NCBI GenBank assembly: GCA_025929745.1
Contig: JAICPQ010000013.1
Coordinates: forward strand, 1-18,327
Source: Burkholderiales bacterium
Lineage (GTDB): Bacteria; Pseudomonadota; Gammaproteobacteria; Burkholderiales; SG8-39
Reading direction: 5' to 3'
Length of the DNA stretch: 18,327 nucleotides
The notes below the pieces were generated by a model. That model ran no database searches and was not told the DNA's origin. It saw nothing but the letters and a program-made list of their open reading frames with translations. The position numbers and the translations under genes were made by a program. Shown piece after piece: positions 7,654-15,964 of this stretch (its first letter is position 1; each line of letters starts with the position of its first letter).

Positions 7654-10002
7654 ATGCAACAACGGCCGTCCGCGCGGCTCAAAGCACCTAAGAAGATGTG
7701 GATCCGGTTTGTCGCCTTCCCGCTGGCGGTGCTGGCGGGCCTCGTCGTCGCTGCGCTGCTTGCGGCCGGGCTCGTCGTGGTGCTCGCGTACCCGCAGCTG
7801 CCCTCGCTGGAAGCCTTAACCGCCTACCAGCCGAAGATCCCGCTTCGGATCTATACCGCGGAGGGCATCATGATTGGCGAGTTCGGCGAGGAGCGTCGGG
7901 CCGTGATCTCGATCGCCGACGCTCCGCAGCAGCTCAAGAACGCGGTGATCGCCGCCGAGGACGAGCGCTTCTACGAGCACCCCGGCATCGATTATGTCGG
8001 CGTGATGCGCGCGGCTTGGGCCAATCTCGTAGCGGGCGGGCGGCGACAGGGCGCGAGCACCATCACGATGCAGGTGGCGCGCAACTTCTTCCTGTCTTCG
8101 GAGAAGACGCTTACACGCAAGCTCTACGAAGCGCTGCTCGCCTTCAAGATCGAGCACAGCCTCACGAAAGAGCAGATCCTCGAGCTCTATGTAAATCAGA
8201 TCTACCTGGGACATCGGGCTTACGGCTTCGCCGCCGCCTCACAGATCTACTACGGCAAGGCGCTCGGCCAGCTTTCCCTCGCCGAGACCGCGATGCTCGC
8301 AGGCCTGCCCAAGGCGCCGTCGCTCTACAACCCTATCTCTAATGCGCAGCGCGCCAAGGTGCGCCAGCAGTACGTGCTACGGCGCATGACGGAGCTCGGT
8401 TACATCGACGCCACGCAGTACGAGGACGCGCTCAAGGCGCCGGTGCGTACCCGACGCGAAGTGACGGAGTACTCGGTGCATGCCGAGTACGTGGCCGAGA
8501 TGGTGCGTCAGGCGCTCGCCGAGCACTACCCGGAGGACGTCTACACGCGGGGTTTCCGCGTGTACACCACGATTCGCAAGGCCGACCAGGAGGCCGCTTA
8601 TGAAGCGCTGCGCCGCGGCGTGCTCGAGTACGACCGGCGTGCCGGGTATCGCGGTCCCGAGGGCTATGTCGAGCTGCCAGCCAACCCCACTGACGACGAC
8701 ATCGAGGACGCGCTGGCGGACCGACCCGACAACGACGACCTGATCGCCGCCGTCGTGCTCGCCCATGACGGCAAGCAGGTGCAGGCCGGGCTGCGCACCG
8801 GCGAGCGCATCTCCATCCAGGGAGCGGGCTTGCAATTCGCCGCGCGCGCCCTTGACGCCAAGGCGCCACCGCAGCGGCGCATCCGCAAGGGCGCGATCGT
8901 GCGCGTGCAGCGCGATGGCAAGAACTGGCAGATTGCGCAGCTTCCGGAAGTCGAGGCCGCCTTCATCGGCATCGACCCGCAGGACGGCGCGGTGCGCGCG
9001 CTGGTCGGCGGCTTCGACTTCAGCCGCAACAAGTTCAACCATGTGACGCAGGCTTGGCGTCAGCCGGGGTCGTCGTTCAAGCCTTTCATCTACTCGGCGG
9101 CGCTCGAAAAAGGATTCACCGCCGCGACCGTCGTGGCAGATGAACCAGTGGTGCTCGAAGCCGAGCAGACCGGAAGCCAGCGCTGGGAGCCGAAGAATTA
9201 CGACGGCAAGTTCGAGGGCCCGATGCGCCTTCGGACCGCGCTTGCCAAGTCGAAGAACATGGTTTCGATTCGCGTCCTCGACGCCATTGGCCCGAAGTAC
9301 GCCCAGGATTACGTCACGCGGTTCGGCTTCGAAGCCGAGCGTCATCCGGCCTACCTGACGATGGCGCTCGGTGCGGGCTCCGTCACCGCGTGGCAGATGG
9401 CGCGCGCCTATGCGGTCTTTGCGAACGGTGGTTTCCTGGTGCAGCCGTATTTCATCCACAAGATCGTCGACGATCGCGGCAACGCGCTGGCGGTCGCCGA
9501 ACCGCGGCGCGCGGGTGACGAAGCGCTGCGCGTGCTCGACCCGCGCAACGCGTTCATCATGGACCACATGATGCAGGACGTGACGCGCGCCGGAACTGCG
9601 GCGCGTGCCGCGCGGCTTGGCCGCAGCGACCTCGCGGGCAAGACCGGCACGACGAACGAGTTCGTCGACGCTTGGTTCGCGGGCTACCAGCCGGCGTTGG
9701 TCGGCATATCGTGGGTGGGGTACGACCAGCCGCGCACGCTGGGCAAGAACCAGACGGGCGGCGTGGTCGCGCTGCCGATCTGGCTTGGCTACATGGAGCG
9801 CGTGCTGTCCGACTACCCGGAGATGGCGCGCACCATGCCGCCGGGCGTGGTTGCCGTGCCGACCATGGCGCTCTCCGGCGAGCCGAAGATGATTCCGGAG
9901 TTCTTCTACCGGGAGGCCATACCCCCGCCCGATGTGTTGACGCCACCGCCGCCACCAACGGCGCCGACGCCGCTACCCGAGCAGTCGAACCCCCCGGCCT
10001 AG
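7654..10002 (+). CDS. mrcA: Penicillin-binding protein 1A (bifunctional transglycosylase/transpeptidase)
   Basis: PBP1A polymerises lipid II into glycan strands and cross-links them at the inner membrane. The 782-residue protein has a basic N-terminal tail, a transmembrane anchor at about 19-43, and a GT51 domain with catalytic Glu102 in AAEDERFYEH plus GASTITMQVARN and KIEHSLTKEQILELYVNQIYLG. An OB-like insert (about 320-440) follows. The transpeptidase domain has Ser473-SFK (QPGSSFKPF), Ser533-K-N and Lys663-TGT, all intact. The last 35 residues are Pro-rich (PPPDVLTPPPPPTAP). The start is uncertain: no strong ribosome-binding site precedes the ATG at 7654, and the ATG at 7696 would remove 14 residues without harming a domain. 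The 3' end overlaps convergent cyaY by 30 bases. ponA is an equivalent name. Confidence 0.96.
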   Translation: MQQRPSARLKAPKKMWIRFVAFPLAVLAGLVVAALLAAGLVVVLAYPQLPSLEALTAYQPKIPLRIYTAEGIMIGEFGEERRAVISIADAPQQLKNAVIAAEDERFYEHPGIDYVGVMRAAWANLVAGGRRQGASTITMQVARNFFLSSEKTLTRKLYEALLAFKIEHSLTKEQILELYVNQIYLGHRAYGFAAASQIYYGKALGQLSLAETAMLAGLPKAPSLYNPISNAQRAKVRQQYVLRRMTELGYIDATQYEDALKAPVRTRREVTEYSVHAEYVAEMVRQALAEHYPEDVYTRGFRVYTTIRKADQEAAYEALRRGVLEYDRRAGYRGPEGYVELPANPTDDDIEDALADRPDNDDLIAAVVLAHDGKQVQAGLRTGERISIQGAGLQFAARALDAKAPPQRRIRKGAIVRVQRDGKNWQIAQLPEVEAAFIGIDPQDGAVRALVGGFDFSRNKFNHVTQAWRQPGSSFKPFIYSAALEKGFTAATVVADEPVVLEAEQTGSQRWEPKNYDGKFEGPMRLRTALAKSKNMVSIRVLDAIGPKYAQDYVTRFGFEAERHPAYLTMALGAGSVTAWQMARAYAVFANGGFLVQPYFIHKIVDDRGNALAVAEPRRAGDEALRVLDPRNAFIMDHMMQDVTRAGTAARAARLGRSDLAGKTGTTNEFVDAWFAGYQPALVGISWVGYDQPRTLGKNQTGGVVALPIWLGYMERVLSDYPEMARTMPPGVVAVPTMALSGEPKMIPEFFYREAIPPPDVLTPPPPPTAPTPLPEQSNPPA

Positions 10003-10287
10003 CTCACGGGAGAGCAGCGCCGAAAGCGCAGCGAAGAACTCTTCGCCGCTCCGCGTATCGCGCCATGCGGAGCCGTCCCAGCGGAAGTGAAAGCCGCCCG
10101 AGCGAGCGGCAACCCAGAGCTCGCGCGCGGCGGAGTGTCGGTTGACGATCATCTTCGCGCCGTCGTCGAACTCGATCTCCAAAACGCCACCTTCCTTGCG
10201 CTCGAAGTCGAGCTCGAGGCCCTCGAGCGCATGCTCGAGCCGCTCCAGCGCTTCCTCGGCAGCCACTTCAAATCGAGGGTCGTCCAT
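9973..10287 (-). CDS. cyaY: Iron-sulphur cluster assembly protein CyaY (bacterial frataxin)
   Basis: CyaY binds iron and modulates the IscS/IscU iron-sulphur assembly machinery in the cytoplasm. The 104-residue protein has the frataxin pattern. An acidic N-terminal helix (FEVAAEEALERLEHALEG) is followed by beta strands GGVLEIEFDDGAKMIVNRHSAARELWVAARSGG, then FHFRWDGSAWRDTRSGEEFFAAL. The conserved NRH(x)nLW(V/L)A core and the Trp followed by D-x-RSGEEFF match the family, and length is normal. It is divergent from lptM with only 19 bases between the starts, so the promoters must reach into the coding regions. Its 3' end lies inside the Pro-rich tail codons of mrcA on the opposite strand. In enterobacteria cyaY also sits divergently beside lptM, which supports the call. 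Confidence 0.92.
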   Translation of the reverse strand: MDDPRFEVAAEEALERLEHALEGLELDFERKEGGVLEIEFDDGAKMIVNRHSAARELWVAARSGGFHFRWDGSAWRDTRSGEEFFAALSALLSRELGRGVRLLG

Positions 10288-10306
10288 GCGTTAACATGCG
10301 GATTTT

Positions 10307-10474
10307 ATGCGCTTCGTTGTGCTCCTCGCCGCCTGCGCGCTGGCCGCCGGCTGCGGTCAGAAGGGGCCGCTTTTCCTGCGGGAGAGCCCGCCGCCGGGGG
10401 TGAAGCCACCCAAGCCGAAGCCCTACGAGCCGGTTCCATACCCTCCCGAGCTCACCGAAGAAGAGAAGAAGTAA
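10307..10474 (+). CDS. lptM: Small LPS translocon-associated lipoprotein LptM (YifL type)
   Basis: This 55-residue lipoprotein begins MRFVVLLAACALAAGCGQKG. The signal segment ends in LAAGC, with the acylated Cys at residue 16. The following CGQKGPLFL matches the hallmark C-G-x-K-GPL of the LptM/YifL family. LptM assists oxidative maturation of the LptD/LptE lipopolysaccharide translocon in E. coli, where part of it mimics LPS. The rest is a Pro/Lys-rich tail (PPPGVKPPKPKPYEPVPYPPE) ending in EEEKK. The gene lies between cyaY (divergent) and lysA (seven bases downstream); in E. coli the same neighbourhood is cyaY-lptM-dapF. No Shine-Dalgarno sequence is visible. An upstream ATG at 10296 is out of frame. 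The lipobox and motif are seen; the function is by family. Confidence 0.88.
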   Translation: MRFVVLLAACALAAGCGQKGPLFLRESPPPGVKPPKPKPYEPVPYPPELTEEEKK

Positions 10475-10476
10475 GG
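10473..10476 (+). promoter_or_regulatory. Ribosome-binding site of lysA (supports the TTG start)
   Basis: AAGG overlaps the lptM stop codon and lies five bases before the TTG at 10482. No ATG or GTG is near the conserved N-terminus, so this site decides the start. Confidence 0.6.
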
Positions 10477-10481
10477 CGAGC

Positions 10482-11711
10482 TTGCCTTTCAACTACCGCC
10501 ATAGCGTGCTCTGCGCCGACGAGGTGGCGCTCGACGAAATCGCCGAGCGCTTCGGCACGCCGTGCTTCGTCTATTCCGCGGCCTCCATTGCCGCGTCCTA
10601 TGCCGAGTTCGAAGACGCTCTAAAGGGCCGCGCGGCCCGCATCTGTTACTCCGTTAAGGCGAATTCGAACCTTGCGGTTCTCGCCTTGCTCGCGAAGCTC
10701 GGGGCCGGCTTTGACATCGTTTCCGGCGGCGAGCTGGCGCGGGTGCTGGCAGCCGGCGGGGATGCGCGCAGCACGCTTTTCTCCGGGGTGGGGAAGAGCG
10801 AAGCCGAAATCTTTTTTGCCCTCAAGAAGGGTATCGGCTGCATCAACATCGAATCGGAGGCGGAACTCGACCGCGTCCAGGCGGTAGCGGCGTCGCTCCG
10901 GCTGCGTGCCCCGGTGGCGCTACGCGTCAATCCGGATATCGACGCGAACACTCACCCCTACATCTCTACCGGGCTCAGGCATACGAAGTTCGGCGTGCCG
11001 CACGCGGAGGCCGAGGGCCTATACCGCAAGGCGGCCGATATGCCGAACATCGACGTCGTCGGCATCGGCTGCCACATCGGTTCGCTTCTGCTCGAAGCCG
11101 CGCCTTTCATAGCCGCGACCGAGCGATTGCTCTTGCTCGTCGATCGGCTCGACTCGGCCGGCATCCGGCTGCGGCATGTCGATGTGGGCGGCGGCATCGG
11201 CATTCGCTACAAGGACGAATCGCCGCAGCCGCCGGAGGCCTTCGTGCGCGGAGTGCTCGCCGCGCTCGGCCGGCGGCCGCACACGGTCATCTTCGACCCC
11301 GGTCGCTCCATCGTAGGGAACGCCGGCCTGCTTCTCACCCGAGTGGAGTACTTAAAGCCCGGGTTCCTCGTCGTCGACGCCGGGATGAACGACCTGATCC
11401 GGCCGGCCCTGTACGGGGCCTGGCACGAGGTGCAGGCGGTGCGGGAATCCGCTTCCACTACGGGCGTTTACGACATTGTCGGACCGGTGTGCGAAAGCGC
11501 CGACTTCCTCGCCAAAGGGCGACCCCTAGCGGCCCGCGCGGGCGACCTTCTCGCTGTGATGTCCTGCGGCGCCTATGCCATGGCAATGAGCTCGAACTAC
11601 AACACCCGGCCGCGCGCCCCTGAAGTACTCGTCCGCGATGGGCACGCGCTATTGGTGCGACGCCGCGAATCGGTCGAAGAGTTGTTTGCCCTCGAGCGCC
11701 GTCCGGACTGA
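10482..11711 (+). CDS. lysA: Diaminopimelate decarboxylase
   Basis: LysA decarboxylates meso-diaminopimelate to L-lysine, the last step of lysine synthesis, as a cytoplasmic PLP-dependent homodimer. The 409-residue fold-type III enzyme shows the PLP lysine Lys59 in CYSVKANSN and FDIVSGGELARVLAAG. HIGSLLLEAAPF carries the conserved His; it departs slightly from the usual HIGSQ. Phosphate-binding VDVGGGIGIRY, EPGR-like FDPGRSIVGNAG, GPVCESADFLA with the active-site Cys, and SCGAYAMAMSSNYN near the C-terminus follow. Translation starts at TTG (10482) behind AAGG, seven bases after lptM, so the two are probably one unit. It is followed after 14 bases by the efflux adaptor gene. Confidence 0.96.
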   Translation: MPFNYRHSVLCADEVALDEIAERFGTPCFVYSAASIAASYAEFEDALKGRAARICYSVKANSNLAVLALLAKLGAGFDIVSGGELARVLAAGGDARSTLFSGVGKSEAEIFFALKKGIGCINIESEAELDRVQAVAASLRLRAPVALRVNPDIDANTHPYISTGLRHTKFGVPHAEAEGLYRKAADMPNIDVVGIGCHIGSLLLEAAPFIAATERLLLLVDRLDSAGIRLRHVDVGGGIGIRYKDESPQPPEAFVRGVLAALGRRPHTVIFDPGRSIVGNAGLLLTRVEYLKPGFLVVDAGMNDLIRPALYGAWHEVQAVRESASTTGVYDIVGPVCESADFLAKGRPLAARAGDLLAVMSCGAYAMAMSSNYNTRPRAPEVLVRDGHALLVRRRESVEELFALERRPD

Positions 11712-11725
11712 CAATCGCCCGTTCC

Positions 11726-12892
11726 ATGACCACCGCTACGCGCCGTTTGACCCTGCTCGGGATCTGCGTCGCCCTGATCGCAGGCGCCGTCGCGGCGTAT
11801 TTCTACGCCGCCGACGGGCGTGCGGCGCGCAAGGAGCTCGCCAAACCCGCGGCCAAAGGGGCGGGTCAGGCCGTGCTAATTACGACGGCGCCGGTGACGC
11901 CGCGCACGCTGGAGATCTATGAGGAAGTGCTCGGCACGATCGAGAATGTAATCGATCCGACGATCGGCGCCGAGGTCGCCGGCCGCGTCACACGGGTCAC
12001 CGGGTTCACCGGTAGGAAGGTGAAAAAGGGCGAGCTCATCGCCGAGATCGACGCGGCCGACTTCCAGATTCAGCAGCGCGCCGACCAGGCCGAGATCGGC
12101 CGCTTGACGAGTCTGCTCGAGCAGCAGGACCGCGTCGTCGAGCGCCAGCAGAAGCTCGTCGCGCAAGGCTTCATCTCGAAGAACGCGATCGATGACGCGG
12201 TGGCCCAGCGCAACGCGCTGCGCCAATCGCTCGCCGCCGCGCGCGCCCGCTCCGACGCCACTGGCCGCAGCGTGACGAAGGCGCGCGTGGTCGCGCCGGT
12301 GGACGGCGAGATCGAGACGCAGATCGTCGCCATCGGTGACTACGTGAAGCTCGGTGACCCGCTGTTTCGCATGGTGGGGGTGCAGGAACTGCGCGTGCAC
12401 CTGCTCCTGCCGGAAGCCGCGGCCACGCGCATCAAACCGGGACTCAAGGTGGTGTTATCTCCCCCCGCCGCACCCGAGCGCGTACTGGAGGCCCGGATCG
12501 ATGAAATCAAGCCGACGGTGGGCACCAACAACCGCGCGCTCGATGCCATCGTGAAGATCCGCGGCGAGGGCACGCTATTGCGCGGCGGCGGCACGGTCAA
12601 CGCTCGAATCGTCACCAGTTCGCTGGACGGCGCGCTGATGGTGCCCGAGCAGAGCGTGGTGCTGCGTCCGGCCGGCAAGGTGGTCTACGCGATCGAAGGC
12701 AGCGTCGCGCGCCAGCGCGTGGTCGAAACGGGATTGCGCCAGGACGGTTGGCAACAGGTGGTGAAGGGCCTGTCGGCCGGCGAGACGGTGGCCGCCGACG
12801 GTGCCGGCTTCCTCACCGACGGCGCCGCCGTCACGGTGCGCGCGAAGCCGGGCGCGGTTGCCGAAGAAGGCACGAAGAAGGGCGGCTCATGA
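11726..12892 (+). CDS. RND efflux periplasmic adaptor (membrane fusion protein)
   Basis: This is the periplasmic adaptor of a tripartite efflux pump, connecting the RND transporter encoded next to an outer-membrane channel. The 388-residue protein has a single N-terminal membrane anchor at about 9-28 with no lipobox Cys, so it is held by a transmembrane segment. A split barrel-sandwich (lipoyl-like) domain follows at about 75-112 (IGAEVAGRVTRVTGFTGRKV) and 186-215 (ARVVAPVDGEIETQIVAIGD). A coiled-coil hairpin lies at about 113-185, a beta-barrel domain at about 220-300 and a membrane-proximal domain at about 303-372. The C-terminus is Lys/Gly-rich. The ATG at 11726 is 14 bases past lysA with a poor ribosome-binding site. 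The stop overlaps the pump start (ATGA). Substrate cannot be told from sequence. Confidence 0.93.
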   Translation: MTTATRRLTLLGICVALIAGAVAAYFYAADGRAARKELAKPAAKGAGQAVLITTAPVTPRTLEIYEEVLGTIENVIDPTIGAEVAGRVTRVTGFTGRKVKKGELIAEIDAADFQIQQRADQAEIGRLTSLLEQQDRVVERQQKLVAQGFISKNAIDDAVAQRNALRQSLAAARARSDATGRSVTKARVVAPVDGEIETQIVAIGDYVKLGDPLFRMVGVQELRVHLLLPEAAATRIKPGLKVVLSPPAAPERVLEARIDEIKPTVGTNNRALDAIVKIRGEGTLLRGGGTVNARIVTSSLDGALMVPEQSVVLRPAGKVVYAIEGSVARQRVVETGLRQDGWQQVVKGLSAGETVAADGAGFLTDGAAVTVRAKPGAVAEEGTKKGGS

Positions 12893-15800
12893 CGCTCTCC
12901 GAGCTCTCGATCCGCCGGCACGTGTTCGCGTTCATGCTGAGCGCGGTACTGGTGCTGTTCGGCGCGATCGCCTACCAGCGCATGGGCATCGACAAGCTGC
13001 CCTACATCGAGTTTCCGGTGATCTCAATCACCACCGCGCAGCGCGGCGCGAATCCGGACATCATCGATGCGTCGATCACCAATCTAATCGAGACCGCGGT
13101 CAACAGCGTCCCCGGCATCGAGCATATCCAGTCGACATCCTCGCCGGGCACCTCGGTCGTCGTGATCACGTTCGGGCTGGAGAAGCGCATCGATGTCGCC
13201 TTTCAGGAGGTGCAGGCCAAGGTGAATCAGGTGGTGCGCCGGCTGCCGAAGGACGCCGACCCCCCCGTGGTGGCCAAGGTCGAGACGAACACTCAACCCA
13301 TTCTGTGGTCCGCGCTGCAAGGCGACCGCACGCAGCAGCAACTCAACCAGTACGCGATCAACGTCATCAAGAAGCAGCTCGAAACGATCGACGGCGTGGG
13401 CGAGATCCGCATCGGCGGGCGCCGCGACCGCGTGATTCGCGTCAGCCTGCTGCCCGCGAAGCTCGCCGCCTATGGCATCGCCGCCCAAGACATCTCGGAT
13501 GCTTTCGGCAAGGAGCATCTGCAGCTGGCCGGCGGGTTCCTGGTCGGTCGTTCGACCGAGCATCTGCTCAAGCTCGACCTCGAGTTCCACAAGCTCGACG
13601 ACCTTGCCGCGATGATCGTCGGCTACAAGGATGGCGCGCCGGTGCGCCTGCGCGACATCGCCGAGGTGGAGGACGGCCTGGCGGACTTCCGGCAACTGGC
13701 GCGCTTCAACGGCAAGCCGGCGGTCGGCATCGGCGTAGTTAAGGTGCCGAACACCAACACCGTTGCGATCATCGACAAGGTGCTTGAGCGCATCGAAAAG
13801 GACGTGCGCCCGCAGCTTCCGCCCGGGCTCGAGCTGCACTACGTGCAGAACGACAAGGTGTTCATCGGCGCAATGGTGGAGTCGCTGAAGCAGCACCTCG
13901 TCGAGGGCACTATTCTCGCCGCGCTCATCGTGTGGCTCTTCCTCAAGAGCTTCCGCTCGACCGTGATCATTGCCTGCTCGATTCCGGTATCGCTCATGGG
14001 CGCGATCGCGGTCATGTATTTCTTCGGCTACACCTTCAACTCGGTGACCCTGCTCGCGCTTCTGCTGCTGGTCGGCGTAGTGGTGGACGACTCGATCGTG
14101 GTGCTCGAGAACATCTACCGCCATCGCGAGGAGGACCGCGAAACCAGCGCCACGGCGGCGGCGGTGACGGGCAGCCGCGAAGTGACCTTTGCGGTCATCG
14201 CGGCCAGCTTCTCGCTCGTGGCGATCTTTGCGCCGGTGGTGTTCGTGAGCGGCATCCTCGGCCAGTTCCTGCGCTCGTTCGCCGTGGTGGTGACCTTCGG
14301 CGTGCTGGTGTCGCTGTTCGTCTCGCTCACCCTCACGCCGATGCTGTGCTCGCGCTACCTGGATGTGAAGGACAAGCACGGCCGCGTGTACTGGGTGCTC
14401 GAGCGTTTCTTCCATGGCCTGGACGGCCTGTACCGGCGCCTGCTCGCCTGGTCGCTGCGCAACCGCGGCTTGGTGCTTGGCGGCGCGATGCTGTGCTTCG
14501 TGGCCTCGCTTCCGGTATTCATGCAGCTGCCGCGCGAGCTCGCGCCGCAGGCCGACGAGGGCCGCTTCCTGGTTGGCATCCGCACGCCGCTTGGCTCCTC
14601 CATCGAGTACACCGAGTCGAAACTACGCGAGGTCGAGCAGATCGCGTTCCGCTATCCCGAGATCGTCACCGAGTTCGGCGTGATCGGTCTGGGCTCGGCG
14701 CAGCAGGTGAACCAGGCCACCCTGGTCGCGCGCATGAAGCCGCGCGCCGAGCGCCAGCGCTCTCAGGCCGAGGTCATCAACGCCATTCGGCGCGACCTGC
14801 AGCAGGTGGCCGGCGCACGCGCTTTCCCGCGCGCTTTCGGGCTGGTGCAAGGCCAGCGCTCCGAGCCATTGCAGTTTGTCGTGAAGGGGCCGAACCTGCA
14901 GGAAATGGGGCGGCTTGCCGCGGAGCTGCAGCGCACGCTGCAGGCCGACCCGCAGATCGGGCGCATGGATACGGACCTGCAGCTCGACTTGCCGCAGCTC
15001 GTGCTCGAGCCCGACCGGCTGCGCGCGGCCGGCTTGAACCTCACCTCGGGCGACGTCGCGCTCGCGGTCAGCATGCTGACCGGCGGGATCGACATCGCCA
15101 AGTACAACGACTATCCCGGCGACGGCGAGCGCTACGACATCCGAGTGAAGGCGAAGGACGGAGAGTTCCAGCAGCAGGCGGACCTCGCCAAGATCTACTT
15201 GCGCAACCGCCAGGGGCAGCTCGTGCGCCTGGACCAGGTGGCGCGTTTTCGCGAGGTGCTCGGGCCCGCGGTGATCGCGCGTTTCGACCTGCAGTATTCG
15301 GCGAGCTTTTACGCCTCGCCGACGATCGCGCTCGGCGCCGCAATGGAGAAAGTGCGCGCAGCCGCGCAAAACCTGCCGATCGGCTATCGCGTGGTGTTCG
15401 TCGGCGAAGCCGAGCAGCTCGAGAAAACCGCTAACGCGACGCAGTTCACCTTCGCGCTCGCCCTTGCGCTGCTCTTCATGGTGCTCGCCAGCCAGTTCAA
15501 CAGCTTTTTGCAGCCGTTCTACATCATGCTCGCCGTGCCGCTCGGCATCGTGGGCGGCATCGCCGCGCTCTGGCTTTCCGGGAGCACCCTCAATATCTAC
15601 TCCGGAATCGGCCTGGTGCTCCTCATCGGCCTCGTGGCGAAGAACTCGATCCTGCTGGTCGACCTTACCAACCAGCGGCGCGAGCAAGGCCTGGCGGTCG
15701 ACGAGGCGCTGCGCGACGCCTGCCCGACGCGCATGCGTCCGGTCGTGATGACCTCGCTCACGATCATTCTCGCGCTCGCCCCCGCGGCAATCGGTCTGGG

Positions 15801-15963
15801 CGCCGGCGCGGAGACTAACGCGCCGCTTTCGATCGCCGTGATCGGCGGCATGATCACCTCGACCCTCCTCACGCTCATCGTCGTGCCGGCGGGGTATTCT
15901 CTCGTCGAGAACTGGCGTCAGCGCCGCAGCGCCGCTCGGTTCGCCTCTGGCACGGCTGATTAG
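12889..15963 (+). CDS. RND-family efflux transporter, inner-membrane pump (HAE1/AcrB type)
   Basis: This proton-driven exporter of the hydrophobe/amphiphile efflux (AcrB-like) type is 1024 residues, the usual length. It has the expected layout: transmembrane helix 1 (about 11-30), a large periplasmic loop, helices 2-6, an internal repeat with helix 7 (about 525-545), a second periplasmic loop, and helices 8-12. Proton-relay residues are present: Asp400-Asp401 in GVVVDDSIVVLENIYRH (helix 4) and Lys918 in LVAKNSILLVDL (helix 10). That argues for an HAE1 drug-type pump rather than a heavy-metal (CusA-like) one. I chose the ATG at 12889 (MTLSELSIRRHVFAFML), which overlaps the adaptor stop by four bases; the frame's upstream extension lies inside the adaptor gene. 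No outer-membrane factor or regulator gene lies nearby. Confidence 0.95.
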   Translation: MTLSELSIRRHVFAFMLSAVLVLFGAIAYQRMGIDKLPYIEFPVISITTAQRGANPDIIDASITNLIETAVNSVPGIEHIQSTSSPGTSVVVITFGLEKRIDVAFQEVQAKVNQVVRRLPKDADPPVVAKVETNTQPILWSALQGDRTQQQLNQYAINVIKKQLETIDGVGEIRIGGRRDRVIRVSLLPAKLAAYGIAAQDISDAFGKEHLQLAGGFLVGRSTEHLLKLDLEFHKLDDLAAMIVGYKDGAPVRLRDIAEVEDGLADFRQLARFNGKPAVGIGVVKVPNTNTVAIIDKVLERIEKDVRPQLPPGLELHYVQNDKVFIGAMVESLKQHLVEGTILAALIVWLFLKSFRSTVIIACSIPVSLMGAIAVMYFFGYTFNSVTLLALLLLVGVVVDDSIVVLENIYRHREEDRETSATAAAVTGSREVTFAVIAASFSLVAIFAPVVFVSGILGQFLRSFAVVVTFGVLVSLFVSLTLTPMLCSRYLDVKDKHGRVYWVLERFFHGLDGLYRRLLAWSLRNRGLVLGGAMLCFVASLPVFMQLPRELAPQADEGRFLVGIRTPLGSSIEYTESKLREVEQIAFRYPEIVTEFGVIGLGSAQQVNQATLVARMKPRAERQRSQAEVINAIRRDLQQVAGARAFPRAFGLVQGQRSEPLQFVVKGPNLQEMGRLAAELQRTLQADPQIGRMDTDLQLDLPQLVLEPDRLRAAGLNLTSGDVALAVSMLTGGIDIAKYNDYPGDGERYDIRVKAKDGEFQQQADLAKIYLRNRQGQLVRLDQVARFREVLGPAVIARFDLQYSASFYASPTIALGAAMEKVRAAAQNLPIGYRVVFVGEAEQLEKTANATQFTFALALALLFMVLASQFNSFLQPFYIMLAVPLGIVGGIAALWLSGSTLNIYSGIGLVLLIGLVAKNSILLVDLTNQRREQGLAVDEALRDACPTRMRPVVMTSLTIILALAPAAIGLGAGAETNAPLSIAVIGGMITSTLLTLIVVPAGYSLVENWRQRRSAARFASGTAD

Positions 15964-15964
15964 C

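Noticed and set aside
8377..9567. A 396-codon minus-strand open frame inside mrcA
   Set aside because: It is antisense to the catalytic regions of PBP1A and carries no domain motif.
13084..14415. A 443-codon open frame antisense to the RND pump gene
   Set aside because: Its translation is low-complexity, rich in His, Asp, Glu, Arg and Ala with no recognisable motif, as expected on the complement of high-GC codons. The pump on the other strand is unmistakable.
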